Below the pieces are notes generated by a model. The model saw only the letters and a program-made list of their open reading frames with translations. It did no database searches and was not told the origin of the DNA. The position numbers were made by a program, and so were the translations under genes. From positions 1 to 52,447 of the forward strand of contig JBBILQ010000012.1 in assembly GCA_037444845.1 (NCBI GenBank): a DNA stretch of 52,447 bases. Direction: 5' to 3'. Below, piece by piece: positions 7,061 through 16,229 of this stretch. Every line of letters starts with the position of its first letter. The first letter of the stretch is position 1. Origin of the DNA: JARYMI01 sp037444845 (GTDB lineage: Bacteria > Acidobacteriota > Aminicenantia > Aminicenantales > UBA8522).

Positions 7061-8998
7061 TCACATTTTTTCGGGCAGAGGGATGCCCATGAGGGAAAGC
7101 GCCTTTTTGAGAATTTCCCGGACATAGAAAATTGTCCTTATTCTCATCTCTTTCCGGTCTCTATTTTCCTCTCCCAAGATAGAATAAAGATGATAGTAGG
7201 CGTTGATTTTCTGGCAGAGGTTGAAGGCGAACTTGGCCAGATGGGAGAACTCAAGAGACAGGATGCTGTGGAGAACACTCTCTTCTAACTGAGAGGCGTA
7301 AAAAACAAGATCCCAAAAGTCCCTCTTCTCGGCGTCCGGCAGCGCTTCCAGGGATATGTTCTTCTCAGACAGAAGAGACTCCAGCTCTCTCGGGCCGAAA
7401 CCGGCTCTGTCTTCAAGCTTGCGGAAGATGCTGTTCAGCCGGACGGCGCTGTACTGAAGATAAGGTCCTGTTTCACCCTCGAAGTTCAGGGCCTCTTCGA
7501 AATCGAAGACAATCAGCGAATTGCGGGCGAACTTGAGCATGAAATAGCGCAGAGCGCCGCAGGCTACCTGGCGGGCGATGGCGAGTTTGGCCTCGGCTGG
7601 AAGGTCGGGGTTCCTTGTTTCGACCTCGGCAAGAGCTTTCTCTTCCAGCCTGTCCAGGAGGTCGTCTGCTTTCACCCCCAGCCCTTTTCGGCCAGAGACC
7701 TCGAAAAAACTCTTTTCTTTTTCTTCGTCGGAAACCTCGTAGGCAAGCTCCTTTAGGCTTTTGGGCGAGAGGGCGACCATTTCGTAAGAAAAGTGGGTTG
7801 ATTTGGCGGCCTGCTCTAAGTAGTCAAGAGACCTCAGCCCCTGGACGACTATTTTTTGAAGATACGCCTGTCGAGAGTCGATGACGTTGTATACTTTGGT
7901 GGCCCGGCCGAAGGAGACAGGAACCTCTTCATGAGACGTCGTTGTTATCCAGATCGTCCGGCCGTTTTCTTCGATGAATGGCTGATAGAAAAAATCTTTT
8001 TTTAGCAAACCAAATTTCCAGAGCTGGTAGGCGATGTCTTTGCCGACATAGGTCACTGTCCCGTCCGAGCGGACGATGACTTTTTCTTTGTCCTCTTCCT
8101 CCTCCAGCCGCATGACCCAGCATCGAGCGTTGGGACCTTTGTCAGCCACAAAAATAGCCCCTCGATCTTTTAAGAGCGCAAGAGCTTCTTCCCAGAACTC
8201 AAGTCCCAGGATGCTGCTCTCGCAGGGGAGAAGGTCGTAGGTCACGTCGATCCTTTTCATCGTCTGGAGATGGGCTTTGAGGATACGACGGGAGATAGCA
8301 AACGCCAGAGAAGCCTCCGGGTCCTGTCCACGTTCGATTTTCTTGAGAATCTCAGCCTTTCTCTCCTGCGCTTCATGATGGCTGGCCAGATAGGCCGACG
8401 TCCGGGCGTAGAGGTCCCAGCAGTAATAATCAAGCTTATCTTTTATATTTTCTAAATCGGTCAGCGTCTTCTTTTCCAGCTCCATGAACCCGAAGACGAC
8501 GTCGACTACCTGGACGCCGGTGTCATCGATGTAGTTCTGGATTTCAACCCGCTCACCTTTGTGCTTGAGACAGCGGCCTAAGGTATCGCCGAGGCAGGCG
8601 TTCCGCAGGTGCCCTATGTGGGCAGCCTTGTTCGGGTTGATGTTCGTGTGTTCGATGATGATTTTTTCCTCTTCCGGCTGAAGAGAGGATGCGTCGAGGG
8701 ATTCGAGCTGCTGGCGAAAGAAGGCTTTTCTGTCGAGAAAAAGGTTGATGTAGCCCGGTCCGGCCACTTCTGCATTATCCACTCCGTCGAGTCCAGAGAA
8801 ATAGGGCAGGAATTCCTGAGCGACCTGGCGGGGATTGGTCTGGCGCAATTTGGCCAGCTTGAAGGGAAACGCGAAGCTCAGGTCGCCGAGGCTCTGGAGG
8901 GGAGGATAGGCAATCTCTATTTTGGATTCGGGCAGAGGAAAGGCGTCCCCTAACCTGCTCAGAAGCTCTTTTTTGAGTCTTGTTTTTAGCTTGATCAT
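7061..8998 (-). CDS. argS: Arginyl-tRNA synthetase
   Basis: Class I aminoacyl-tRNA synthetase charging tRNA-Arg. An N-terminal Arg-tRNA-synthetase additional domain is present (LGDLSFAFPFKLAK), then the HIGH motif in NKAAHIGHLRNA. The catalytic domain ends with KxSxxG-like ISRxxL elements diverged, and the DALR anticodon domain has the GETGPYLQYSAVRL opening. I chose the ATG at 8998 (645 aa) and not the one at 9010, because a TATAAT box abuts the earlier ATG, placing it upstream of the probable transcript start. The intact family length fits a functional enzyme. Confidence 0.95.
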   Translation of the reverse strand: MIKLKTRLKKELLSRLGDAFPLPESKIEIAYPPLQSLGDLSFAFPFKLAKLRQTNPRQVAQEFLPYFSGLDGVDNAEVAGPGYINLFLDRKAFFRQQLESLDASSLQPEEEKIIIEHTNINPNKAAHIGHLRNACLGDTLGRCLKHKGERVEIQNYIDDTGVQVVDVVFGFMELEKKTLTDLENIKDKLDYYCWDLYARTSAYLASHHEAQERKAEILKKIERGQDPEASLAFAISRRILKAHLQTMKRIDVTYDLLPCESSILGLEFWEEALALLKDRGAIFVADKGPNARCWVMRLEEEEDKEKVIVRSDGTVTYVGKDIAYQLWKFGLLKKDFFYQPFIEENGRTIWITTTSHEEVPVSFGRATKVYNVIDSRQAYLQKIVVQGLRSLDYLEQAAKSTHFSYEMVALSPKSLKELAYEVSDEEKEKSFFEVSGRKGLGVKADDLLDRLEEKALAEVETRNPDLPAEAKLAIARQVACGALRYFMLKFARNSLIVFDFEEALNFEGETGPYLQYSAVRLNSIFRKLEDRAGFGPRELESLLSEKNISLEALPDAEKRDFWDLVFYASQLEESVLHSILSLEFSHLAKFAFNLCQKINAYYHLYSILGEENRDRKEMRIRTIFYVREILKKALSLMGIPLPEKM

Positions 8999-9010
8999 AA
9001 GAGGTTTCAT

Positions 9011-9038
9011 ATTATAGCAAAACGGCCGCTCAGGACAA
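9011..9038 (-). promoter_or_regulatory. Candidate sigma-70 promoter of argS
   Basis: On the minus strand TTGTCC (9038-9033), a 16-base spacer, then a perfect TATAAT (9016-9011). Transcription would start near 9004, leaving about six bases before the ATG at 8998. The mRNA would then be almost leaderless. Confidence 0.55.
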
Positions 9039-9086
9039 GGGCAGCTGGGCGAACGTATTGATGGGGCGTGGACGTCTTTTAGTGTT

Positions 9087-11135
9087 CTATTTCAGGAGGG
9101 AATACTCTTTTCCGTAGCGGAGCATTTGCCTGACGTAGTCATCAGGGTAGGAAATCTTAACGTCGATGATTCGGCCGTTTTCGACGACGGGAGTGTAATC
9201 AGGGTTGATGAACCCGCTGTAAGGCGCCAGGTTCAGCTTGGAGTAACGGTCGAGAACCTCTTTATGGAGCTTCTGGTCGACCTGAACTCCGTAGGTTTCG
9301 ACGAGGTCTCGGGCAGCCTCGTAGTCGCCTTCGCTGGTGATGCGCTGGACCTCGGCCAGCAACTCTCCGAACAGCCGGCGAAGTTTCTGGTAATCGTTGA
9401 CCACGAAATAGGTCTTTCCATCGTTGATTTTCTTGGCGATAACATTCTCCGGCTGCCCTTTTTCGTAGACCCAACGGGCGATGAGGGCACGGCCGCGCAT
9501 GTGGGCCTGTTCGATGGTCTTTCCTGGCTCGATCCGGGTGAGCTGAGTCATCAGCCCGTTCCGGATGCTCCTGTCATAACTGGCTTTTGCTGCTTCCAGA
9601 GTGGGAAAAAGGCCGAATTCGACCATCCTGTCGTCCATCAGATAATAGAGGGCAAAAAGATCAGCCCTGGCTTCCTCGATCGGCGAGTGATAGTTTCTGA
9701 GCGTTTCCGAACTCACCCCGGGCAGCAGTTGACCGGAGGCATGACCGAGGACCTCATGAAGGTCTGTATGGATGTTTCCAGCCAGGTATCCGTATTTTTT
9801 TGCCCGTTCAACCTCTTCCTGGGAATAAGAGAACTCTTCGTTAAAGCCTGAACCCTGCGAGGCCTGGTCATAGGCGTACGTGATGTTTTCAAGAGTGACC
9901 GATTTTGAACCGTGGGTCCTCCTGATCCAGTTTGCGTTAGGAAGATTGATGCCGATCGGCGTAGAGGGATAGGCGTCCCCTCCAAGCATTGCTGCTGTTA
10001 TCACCTTGCCCGTAACCCCTTTAACTTCCCTGCGCTTGAAACGCGGGTCGGTCGGGGAATGATCCTCGAACCACCGGGCGTTGGCCGCGATCGTTTCCAT
10101 CCTTTTTGTGGCCTCGAGGTCTTTGAAGTTGACGATTGACTCCCAGCTCCCTTTCATCCCCATGGGGTCGCTGTACACTTCGATAAAGCCGTTGATGAAA
10201 TCCACCCTGGATTCCACATCCCTAACCCACAGGATATTGTATTCATCGAATTTTTCCAGGTCACCGGTCCGGTAGTACTCGACGAGTTTTTCGATCACCT
10301 GCTTTTGCAGGTCGCTCTCTGCGACCCCGGCCGCTTTTTCGAGCCAGAAGACGATCCTTTCGATCGCGGGCCTGTAAAGCCCGTTCGCAGAGTACACTTC
10401 CTCGACCACCTTCCCGCTCTTTTTTGTCACCTTAGAATTCAGCCCGTAGGAGATTGGGGTGGGGTCATTTTCGTCCACGATGCTTTTGTAATAATTTTCA
10501 ACCTCCGCCTGGGTGACGCTTTCGTAAAAATTGACAGCCGAGTTGGCGACCAAATCCCCGGTCGAATCCTGAGAAACTTTTTTGGCATCCACAGAAGGGT
10601 CGAAAAGGATGGGCTGCAAAAAGGCGATCAAATCATCAAGGGTCTGGCCCTTGGCCAGAGGGAACGGCACGCCCTCAGATTCTCTGACCAGCGTGGCGAA
10701 GTAATCCGGAGAAAATTCCGGGGTGAACTTATCCGTCGAGTAGTGATGATGGATTCCGTTGGAGAACCATACTCTTTTTGTATAGATCATGAACTTTTCC
10801 CACTGAGGGTTAGTGCGGTCCCCTTTGTAGCCTTCGACAATAGCGTCGAGAGTTTGACGGATGGTCAGGTTGTGCTTGTAATTCTGGTCAGTGATGATGT
10901 CCCGGCCGCAAAGCGCAGCCTGGCCCAGGTAATAGATCAACTCCTTCTGCGACAGGGGCAGGTCATCAAACCCGGGGACCTGGTAGCGCAGGATCCTCAG
11001 GTCGGCGAACTGGTCAACCTGCCATTTGAATTCCTGAGCCGCAGCCTCGGGCTGGGTTCTGGTTTTCTTGCAACCTGCGGCAAAAATCGCTAGGGAAAAA
11101 GCAAGTGCGCAAATGAAAAATCTCTTCATTTTCAT
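9087..11135 (-). CDS. Dipeptidyl-peptidase III-like lipoprotein (M49)
   Basis: A zinc metallopeptidase predicted to remove dipeptides from peptide N-termini. The zinc site is LHEVLGHASGQL (HExxGH type), with the downstream ligand Glu in EEARADLFALYYLMD; together these define family M49. The N-terminus MKMKRFFICALAFSLAIFAAGCKK is a lipoprotein signal with lipobox AAGC, so the enzyme should be anchored in the envelope. That fits bacterial M49 members acting on imported peptides. Length is 682 aa. The GGAGAGG ribosome site lies 10 bases upstream of the ATG. It is a single-gene unit, divergent from the glycine operon. Confidence 0.9.
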   Translation of the reverse strand: MKMKRFFICALAFSLAIFAAGCKKTRTQPEAAAQEFKWQVDQFADLRILRYQVPGFDDLPLSQKELIYYLGQAALCGRDIITDQNYKHNLTIRQTLDAIVEGYKGDRTNPQWEKFMIYTKRVWFSNGIHHHYSTDKFTPEFSPDYFATLVRESEGVPFPLAKGQTLDDLIAFLQPILFDPSVDAKKVSQDSTGDLVANSAVNFYESVTQAEVENYYKSIVDENDPTPISYGLNSKVTKKSGKVVEEVYSANGLYRPAIERIVFWLEKAAGVAESDLQKQVIEKLVEYYRTGDLEKFDEYNILWVRDVESRVDFINGFIEVYSDPMGMKGSWESIVNFKDLEATKRMETIAANARWFEDHSPTDPRFKRREVKGVTGKVITAAMLGGDAYPSTPIGINLPNANWIRRTHGSKSVTLENITYAYDQASQGSGFNEEFSYSQEEVERAKKYGYLAGNIHTDLHEVLGHASGQLLPGVSSETLRNYHSPIEEARADLFALYYLMDDRMVEFGLFPTLEAAKASYDRSIRNGLMTQLTRIEPGKTIEQAHMRGRALIARWVYEKGQPENVIAKKINDGKTYFVVNDYQKLRRLFGELLAEVQRITSEGDYEAARDLVETYGVQVDQKLHKEVLDRYSKLNLAPYSGFINPDYTPVVENGRIIDVKISYPDDYVRQMLRYGKEYSLLK

Positions 11136-11673
11136 ATGACTTTACCTCTCCAATGTTTTTTATTTGAGTGCCCTATCTTATCTAAATTCCCGCCTTTCGT
11201 CTAATCCTCTTTTAAAACCGCAGTCATCCGTGCTTCTTCCACGTGGATTTCCTCCCAAAATTGCCGATAGGACCTTCTTGTGCAGCGAAAGGGCTTGCGC
11301 TTCTGCAAAATCAGCGCGATAAGCCGACACCCGACGGGAGGCGTGGTTCGGGGGCCGACCTTCCCCGATACGCTTGCCGTTATTCCCGTCTTAATTCCCT
11401 AAGAAGGGAAGGGAAGATTAATGCATAAGAAATAAAGTTTTGGAGCATCTCGGAATTCTTACCCGAGCGTTTGATGCCAATAATCTACGGCCTTGATAAT
11501 AAACAACATCGTCCGCGAGGGGGCGCCGGGGGTGAACCGCGACAGGACCCGTCGGGTGATGCCATCGGCAATGCCGGGTTTCCTTCCGGCCTTTGACAAT
11601 TTTGTCACGTTCGCTTATTCTACATGTTCAACCTGAAGCCTTTGCTCTTGCTAATAATGATGGATAAGTGCCC
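11136..11673. other. Divergent intergenic region without convincing gene
   Basis: About 540 bp between the peptidase (minus) and the glycine operon (plus). A minus-strand GTG frame at 11608-11459 (49 codons, ending AVDYWHQTLG) has GC-rich third positions but no ribosome site and no family I recognise; it may be a remnant. I looked for a glycine riboswitch and saw neither of the conserved aptamer cores. The right end carries a promoter at 11593-11621. Confidence 0.5.
11593..11621 (+). promoter_or_regulatory. Promoter with overlapping palindrome before glycine operon
   Basis: TTGACA (11593-11598), a 17-base spacer and TATTCT (11616-11621). A perfect inverted repeat TGACAA-TT-TTGTCA spans 11594-11607, covering the -35 box, which is where a repressor would act. 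It points at the small ORF at 11674 and gcvT. Confidence 0.6.
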
Positions 11674-11817
11674 ATGGACAAAACTATAATCGCCGTCCTG
11701 ACAGTCATCGCCGTCGCCGTCTGCCCCGCGTTTTCCCAGGAAAAAGAGCTGTCTGTGACTGCCGGCCGCTCTTTCTGTGGCAGAAAGGGGCTTCCGCAAA
11801 GAGGTTTGCCACCATGA
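11674..11817 (+). CDS. Small signal-peptide ORF leading into gcvT
   Basis: A 47-codon frame starting MDKTIIAVLTVIAVAV and followed by CPAFSQ, a good Sec signal peptide, then about 25 residues with no motif. Its TGA overlaps the gcvT ATG (ATGA), so its translation could couple to gcvT. The ribosome site is weak. It may be a truncated secreted-protein gene whose promoter was captured by gcvT, or a leader peptide. I do not recognise it. Confidence 0.35.
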   Translation: MDKTIIAVLTVIAVAVCPAFSQEKELSVTAGRSFCGRKGLPQRGLPP

Positions 11818-12911
11818 AAAGAACTCGTCTTTATGAGTGCCATCAGCAGCTCGGCGTCCGCATGATCGAGTTTTTCGGCTGGGAAATGCCGGTTGAGTTT
11901 CGCGGCATCGTCGAGGAGCACCTGGCCGTCCGCCAGAAAGCCGGGCTCTTCGACGTCAGCCACATGGGTGAAATCATCATCCGGGGGAAAGATGCGCTCA
12001 ATTTTGTCCAGTATTTGACTCCCAACGATGCCGGGCGTCTGGCGGTCAATCAAGCTCAGTACACAGCTCTGACGACTCCCCGGGGGACTTTCGTTGATGA
12101 CCTTCTTGTCTATTGCCTGGCGCCGGACAAATTTCTTCTTGTGGTCAACGCGGCCAACTCGGATAAGGATTATGCCTGGATTCTAAGCCAGAAGGGCTCG
12201 TTCGATGTCGAGGTGGACAATGCCAGCGATCGTTTTTCCCAACTGGCCCTGCAGGGGCCGAGGGCAACGGAAATTCTCCAACCTCTCGCGGACATAGACC
12301 TCGGCGTTCTGAGACCTTTCTGGGCAAGCTGGGGGAAGGTGGCTGGGGTTGACGCCCTGGTTTCGCGCACGGGATACACCGGAGAGGACGGTTTTGAAAT
12401 CTATACTCTCTCGTCCGAGCCGGCTGCGATATGGAATGAAATCATGAAGAGGGGAGAGGAGTTCGGCCTTTTGCCGGTCGGCCTGGGAGCGCGGGACACG
12501 CTTCGTCTTGAAGCCAAACTCATGCTCTACGGCAATGACATCGATGAGACGACGACAGTTTTAGAGGCTGACCTCAAGTGGATCGTCAAGTTCAAGAAGG
12601 GAGATTTTTTGGGCCGAGAGGCGCTCAGCAGGCAACTTGAAGAGGGGCTGAAGAGGAAAATCGTCGGGTTTGAGCTTGTCGACCGAGGCATTCCCCGGCC
12701 TCACTACCCGGTGTTCGTTCATGGAGATAAAGCGGGAGAAGTGACATCAGGGACGTATTCTCCTTTTTTGAAAAAGAGCATAGGTTTGACCTATCTGCCC
12801 ATCGAATACACTGGAGCAGGGACGGAGATTGAGGTGGGCATTCGGGACAAGCGGGCCAAAGGGCTTGTTGTCCAGACGCCTTTTTATAAACGCGAGGAGA
12901 GAATTGTCTGA
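11814..12911 (+). CDS. gcvT: Glycine cleavage system T protein (aminomethyltransferase)
   Basis: Transfers the methylene group from the aminomethyl-lipoyl H protein to tetrahydrofolate and releases ammonia. The sequence has the family landmarks GWEMPVEF, GLFDVSHMGEI, the folate-binding YTGEDGFEIY and GLGARDTLRLEA, with the C-terminal barrel GxVTSGTYSPxL. Length 365 aa is normal. AGAGG lies nine bases before the ATG. First clear gene of the gcvT-gcvH-gcvPA-gcvPB-glyQ-glyS operon. Confidence 0.96.
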   Translation: MKRTRLYECHQQLGVRMIEFFGWEMPVEFRGIVEEHLAVRQKAGLFDVSHMGEIIIRGKDALNFVQYLTPNDAGRLAVNQAQYTALTTPRGTFVDDLLVYCLAPDKFLLVVNAANSDKDYAWILSQKGSFDVEVDNASDRFSQLALQGPRATEILQPLADIDLGVLRPFWASWGKVAGVDALVSRTGYTGEDGFEIYTLSSEPAAIWNEIMKRGEEFGLLPVGLGARDTLRLEAKLMLYGNDIDETTTVLEADLKWIVKFKKGDFLGREALSRQLEEGLKRKIVGFELVDRGIPRPHYPVFVHGDKAGEVTSGTYSPFLKKSIGLTYLPIEYTGAGTEIEVGIRDKRAKGLVVQTPFYKREERIV

Positions 12912-12926
12912 CAGCGGTTTGAGTTT

Positions 12927-12941
12927 TCCATAATTTATGGA
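12927..12941 (+). repeat. Inverted repeat in gcvT-gcvH gap
   Basis: TCCATAA and TTATGGA around one base. A second arm pair, ATTCGG and CCGAAT, lies at about 12961-12992. TTGAGT (12919-12924) and TATAGT (12944-12949), 19 bases apart, form only a weak internal promoter. These structures could adjust gcvH expression relative to gcvT. Confidence 0.3.
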
Positions 12942-13011
12942 GATATAGTAGAATAGGAAAAATTCGGGCGAGGGCTTGCGGCTTCGGCCGAATCCTGAAA
13001 GGAGGATGGAT

Positions 13012-13398
13012 ATGTATCCGACAGATTTTTTTTACTCTAAAGATCATGAGTGGGTGAAGATAGAAGGAGACGAAGCCATCATCGGGATAACCGATTTTGC
13101 CCAGAAACAACTGGGCGATGTCGTCTATGTCGAACTTCCTCCCGCAGGGAAGGAGCTTGATGTTCACCAGACGATCGGTGTCGTCGAATCTGTCAAGGCC
13201 GTTTCCGATATCTACTCGCCAGTTGCCGGAGAAGTCATCGCTGTCAACGAGAACCTGAACGACTCGCCGGAGATGCTCAACCAGGACCCTCACGGCAAAG
13301 GCTGGATCATCCGTCTTAAAATCAGGGATAGGTCGGACACAGAAAAGCTGATGACGGCCACCGATTACGAAAAATTCTTGGAGGGCATCGAGCCCTGA
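13012..13398 (+). CDS. gcvH: Glycine cleavage system H protein
   Basis: Lipoyl carrier that shuttles the aminomethyl group between P, T and L proteins. The lipoylated Lys lies in VVESVKAVSDIYSPVAGEV, and the N-terminus FFYSKDHEWVKIEGDEA is typical. The ATG at 13012 was chosen (128 aa): AGGAGG sits six bases before it, while the ATG two codons earlier directly abuts that site. No L protein (dihydrolipoyl dehydrogenase) is in the window, so the reaction must borrow one. Confidence 0.95.
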   Translation: MYPTDFFYSKDHEWVKIEGDEAIIGITDFAQKQLGDVVYVELPPAGKELDVHQTIGVVESVKAVSDIYSPVAGEVIAVNENLNDSPEMLNQDPHGKGWIIRLKIRDRSDTEKLMTATDYEKFLEGIEP

Positions 13399-13423
13399 CG
13401 ACCGGACCCTAAGAGAGCAGACG

Positions 13424-14770
13424 ATGGGCTATGTTTCTCTGAGCGAAAAAGAAAAAAAGGAGATGATGGCCGCTCTCGGCATCAACTCCTTGGACGACCT
13501 GTTCTGCTGCATTCCGGCCGAGGTTCAGCTCAAGCGCCGCCTCGAGATCCCCGGAGCCATGACCGAGCCTGAGGTCGTCTCTCGCTTTGAAAAAACCGGG
13601 AGAAAAAACGCCGCTCCGGAAATGCTCTCTTTTCTTGGGGCAGGCGCTTACCCGCACGTCATTCCTTATATCGTCGATTACCTGAGCTCGCGCGGAGAAT
13701 TCGTCAGCCCTTATACTCCCTACCAGCCCGAGGCCAGCCAGGGGACTCTCCAGGTCATTTTTGAGTATCAGACGTTGATCTGCCAGTTGACCGACATGGA
13801 CATCTCCAACGCCTCGCTCTACGACGGCGCCTCTGCCGCGGCCGAAGCTATCCTGATGGCCCATCGGGTCAGCGGGAAACCAAAAGTTCTGATCGCCCGC
13901 ACCGTTCACCCCCAATACCAGGAAGTTATCCGGACGTATATCAAGAACTTAGGCGTCCAGGCCGAAGAAGTTGCTTTCAGCGAGTCTGGCGGAGTTGACC
14001 TTGAAGACCTGAGGCGAAAAATTGATGCTGAGACGGCCGCTGTCATTTGCCAGTCTCCCAACTTCATGGGCGTTATCGAGGATCTTGATAAGATTGGCGC
14101 TATCGTCCGCAACAGCCAAGCGCTGTTTGTGGTGGCGATCGCAGAACCCGCTTCGCTGGGACTCCTTAAACCGCCCGGGGCCTGCGGAGCGGATATTGTC
14201 ACCGGCGAAGGCCAGTCTTTCGGCATTCCCTTGAGCTTCGGCGGGCCTTACCTGGGGTTCATGGCTTGCCGGAAGGATTTTCTCCGCCAGTTGCCCGGAC
14301 GGATTGCCGGTCAGACAAAGGATGTTGACGGGAACAGGGGATTCGTCCTGACTCTTTCCGCGAGAGAGCAACATATTCGCCGGGAGAAGGCGACTTCCAA
14401 CATCTGCACCAATCAGGCTTGGTGCGCTCTGCGGGCGGCGATTTTTCTTGAAACGCTCGGGCAGGCCGGGCTGCGCGAGCTGGCCCTCCGGAACCTCCAG
14501 AAAGCCAATTACGCTCTGGCCAGATTGACCGAACTAAACGGCGTCAGGAAAAAATTCAGCGGACCGGTCTTCAACGAGTTTGTCTGCGAGTTTGACGGAG
14601 GCTGGGAAAGGGTCGACGAACATCTCAAGAGTAAGGGCATTCTTGGCGGGCTGAGGTTGGGGCCGATTTATCCCGAGCTCAAAGACTGCGCTCTCTTTTG
14701 CGTGACTGAAGTCCACACCAGAGAACAAATCGACCAGCTTGTGGGTTTTATCGCCGAGGTGCTATCATGA
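13424..14770 (+). CDS. gcvPA: Glycine dehydrogenase (decarboxylating) subunit 1
   Basis: N-terminal half of the split P protein, which together with gcvPB decarboxylates glycine on pyridoxal phosphate. It has FLGAGAYPHVIPYIVDYL, YTPYQPEASQGTLQ, YDGASAAAEA and EGQSFGIPLSFGGPYLGF, all characteristic of GcvPA. Length 448 aa is normal. It overlaps gcvPB by ATGA, consistent with balanced synthesis of the heterotetramer. Confidence 0.96.
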   Translation: MGYVSLSEKEKKEMMAALGINSLDDLFCCIPAEVQLKRRLEIPGAMTEPEVVSRFEKTGRKNAAPEMLSFLGAGAYPHVIPYIVDYLSSRGEFVSPYTPYQPEASQGTLQVIFEYQTLICQLTDMDISNASLYDGASAAAEAILMAHRVSGKPKVLIARTVHPQYQEVIRTYIKNLGVQAEEVAFSESGGVDLEDLRRKIDAETAAVICQSPNFMGVIEDLDKIGAIVRNSQALFVVAIAEPASLGLLKPPGACGADIVTGEGQSFGIPLSFGGPYLGFMACRKDFLRQLPGRIAGQTKDVDGNRGFVLTLSAREQHIRREKATSNICTNQAWCALRAAIFLETLGQAGLRELALRNLQKANYALARLTELNGVRKKFSGPVFNEFVCEFDGGWERVDEHLKSKGILGGLRLGPIYPELKDCALFCVTEVHTREQIDQLVGFIAEVLS

Positions 14771-16221
14771 TCAGAGAGCCGTTGATCTTCGAAATAAGCG
14801 CGAGGGGCAAACGGGCCTTTGCTCTGCCGAAGCTCGATGTTCCTGAAGACAAAGGCCTCCTTAAGGGTCTTCCGCTGCGCGATAAGATCAATGGGTTCCC
14901 CGAGGTCTCGGAGATCGAAGTTGTCCGCCATTTTACCAGGCTTTCACAGACTAATTACTGCGTCGACACGACTTTCTATCCGCTCGGCTCGTGCACGATG
15001 AAGTACAGCCCCAAAGTTAACGAAAAAGTGGCTGCCCTGGAGAGCTTTCTTTTCTCCCACCCTTATGCTCCGGAGGAACTGGTACAGGGCAACCTGGAGA
15101 TTCTCAAAACCACGGAAGAGATGCTCGCCGAAATCACGGGCATGGATGCTTTCACCCTTCAGCCGAGCGCCGGGGCGCAGGGCGAGCTCGTCGGGATGAT
15201 GATCATCCGGGCCTTTCTGGAAAAGAGGGGAGACGCGCGCCAGGTCGTCCTCATCCCCGATTCCGCCCACGGCACAAATCCGTCGAGCGCCCACATCTGC
15301 GGCTACCGCGTCGAGGAAATCAAGTCGAACGAAAAAGGGACAATCGACCTGGGAAGTTTAGACCGGGCCATGACAGAAAAAGTCGCCTCGTTGATGATAA
15401 CCAACCCAAACACACTCGGCGTTTTTGAATCGGATATCCTCAAGATCGCTGAAATCGTTCACGCCAGGGGAGGACTTCTCTACATGGACGGGGCGAACCT
15501 GAATGCTTTGGTCGGAAGATTCAGGCCTGGCGACATGGGTGTTGATGTTATCCACCTCAACCTCCACAAGACTTTTTCCACTCCCCATGGAGGGGGCGGG
15601 CCGGGGGCTGGCCCGGTCGGAGTGAAGAAGGAGCTGGCTTCTTTTCTGCCAATTCCCGTGGTCGTGAAATCAGGTCAGGGTTATGCCTTGGACTTTGACC
15701 TTCCCCTGAGCGTCGGCCGAGTCCGAAGCTTTTATGGCAATTTTCTGGTGATTGTCAAAGCTTTAGCCTATGTCCTTTCTCTCGGCCCGGAGGGGTTGAA
15801 GGAAATTGCTGACGTCGCGGTCCTCAACGCCAACTACATCCGAAAGAGCCTGGAGAATGTCTATCACTTGAAATACACGGCTCCTACCCTTCACGAGTGC
15901 GTCTTCTCGGATAAATACCAGAAAGAGCATGGTGTTCAGAATATCGACATAGCCAAGAGGCTGATCGACTTCGGCGTTCATCCGCCGACGATGTCCTTCC
16001 CCCTGATTGTGCCCGGAGCCTTGATGATCGAGCCCACGGAAACGGAGAGCAAAAGGGACCTGGACACCTTCATCGAGGCGATGAAAAAAATCGCCCGGGA
16101 GGCAGCCGAGACGCCCCCTATCGTTAAAACGGCTCCTCATACCTCGTATGTCAGGAGGCTGGATGAAACCGCCGCTGCCCGGAATCCCATCCTGAGGTGG
16201 GAGGGGGAAATAAAGGAATAG
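14767..16221 (+). CDS. gcvPB: Glycine dehydrogenase (decarboxylating) subunit 2
   Basis: PLP-bearing half of the split P protein. The Schiff-base Lys is in HLNLHKTFSTPHGGGGPG, and the glycine-rich run after it is the family signature. CVDTTFYPLGSCTMKYSPK near the N-terminus is typical. The 484-aa length is complete. The next gene starts eight bases after the stop, with a short ribosome site. Confidence 0.96.
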   Translation: MIREPLIFEISARGKRAFALPKLDVPEDKGLLKGLPLRDKINGFPEVSEIEVVRHFTRLSQTNYCVDTTFYPLGSCTMKYSPKVNEKVAALESFLFSHPYAPEELVQGNLEILKTTEEMLAEITGMDAFTLQPSAGAQGELVGMMIIRAFLEKRGDARQVVLIPDSAHGTNPSSAHICGYRVEEIKSNEKGTIDLGSLDRAMTEKVASLMITNPNTLGVFESDILKIAEIVHARGGLLYMDGANLNALVGRFRPGDMGVDVIHLNLHKTFSTPHGGGGPGAGPVGVKKELASFLPIPVVVKSGQGYALDFDLPLSVGRVRSFYGNFLVIVKALAYVLSLGPEGLKEIADVAVLNANYIRKSLENVYHLKYTAPTLHECVFSDKYQKEHGVQNIDIAKRLIDFGVHPPTMSFPLIVPGALMIEPTETESKRDLDTFIEAMKKIAREAAETPPIVKTAPHTSYVRRLDETAAARNPILRWEGEIKE

Positions 16222-16229
16222 GAAGCCAG

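Noticed and set aside
11459..11608. Minus-strand 49-codon GTG frame ending AVDYWHQTLG
   Set aside because: GC-rich third positions are suggestive, but there is no ribosome site or known family; noted only in the intergenic entry.
11400..11813. Glycine riboswitch before gcvT
   Set aside because: Neither aptamer core could be found by eye on the plus strand; a covariance search would settle it.
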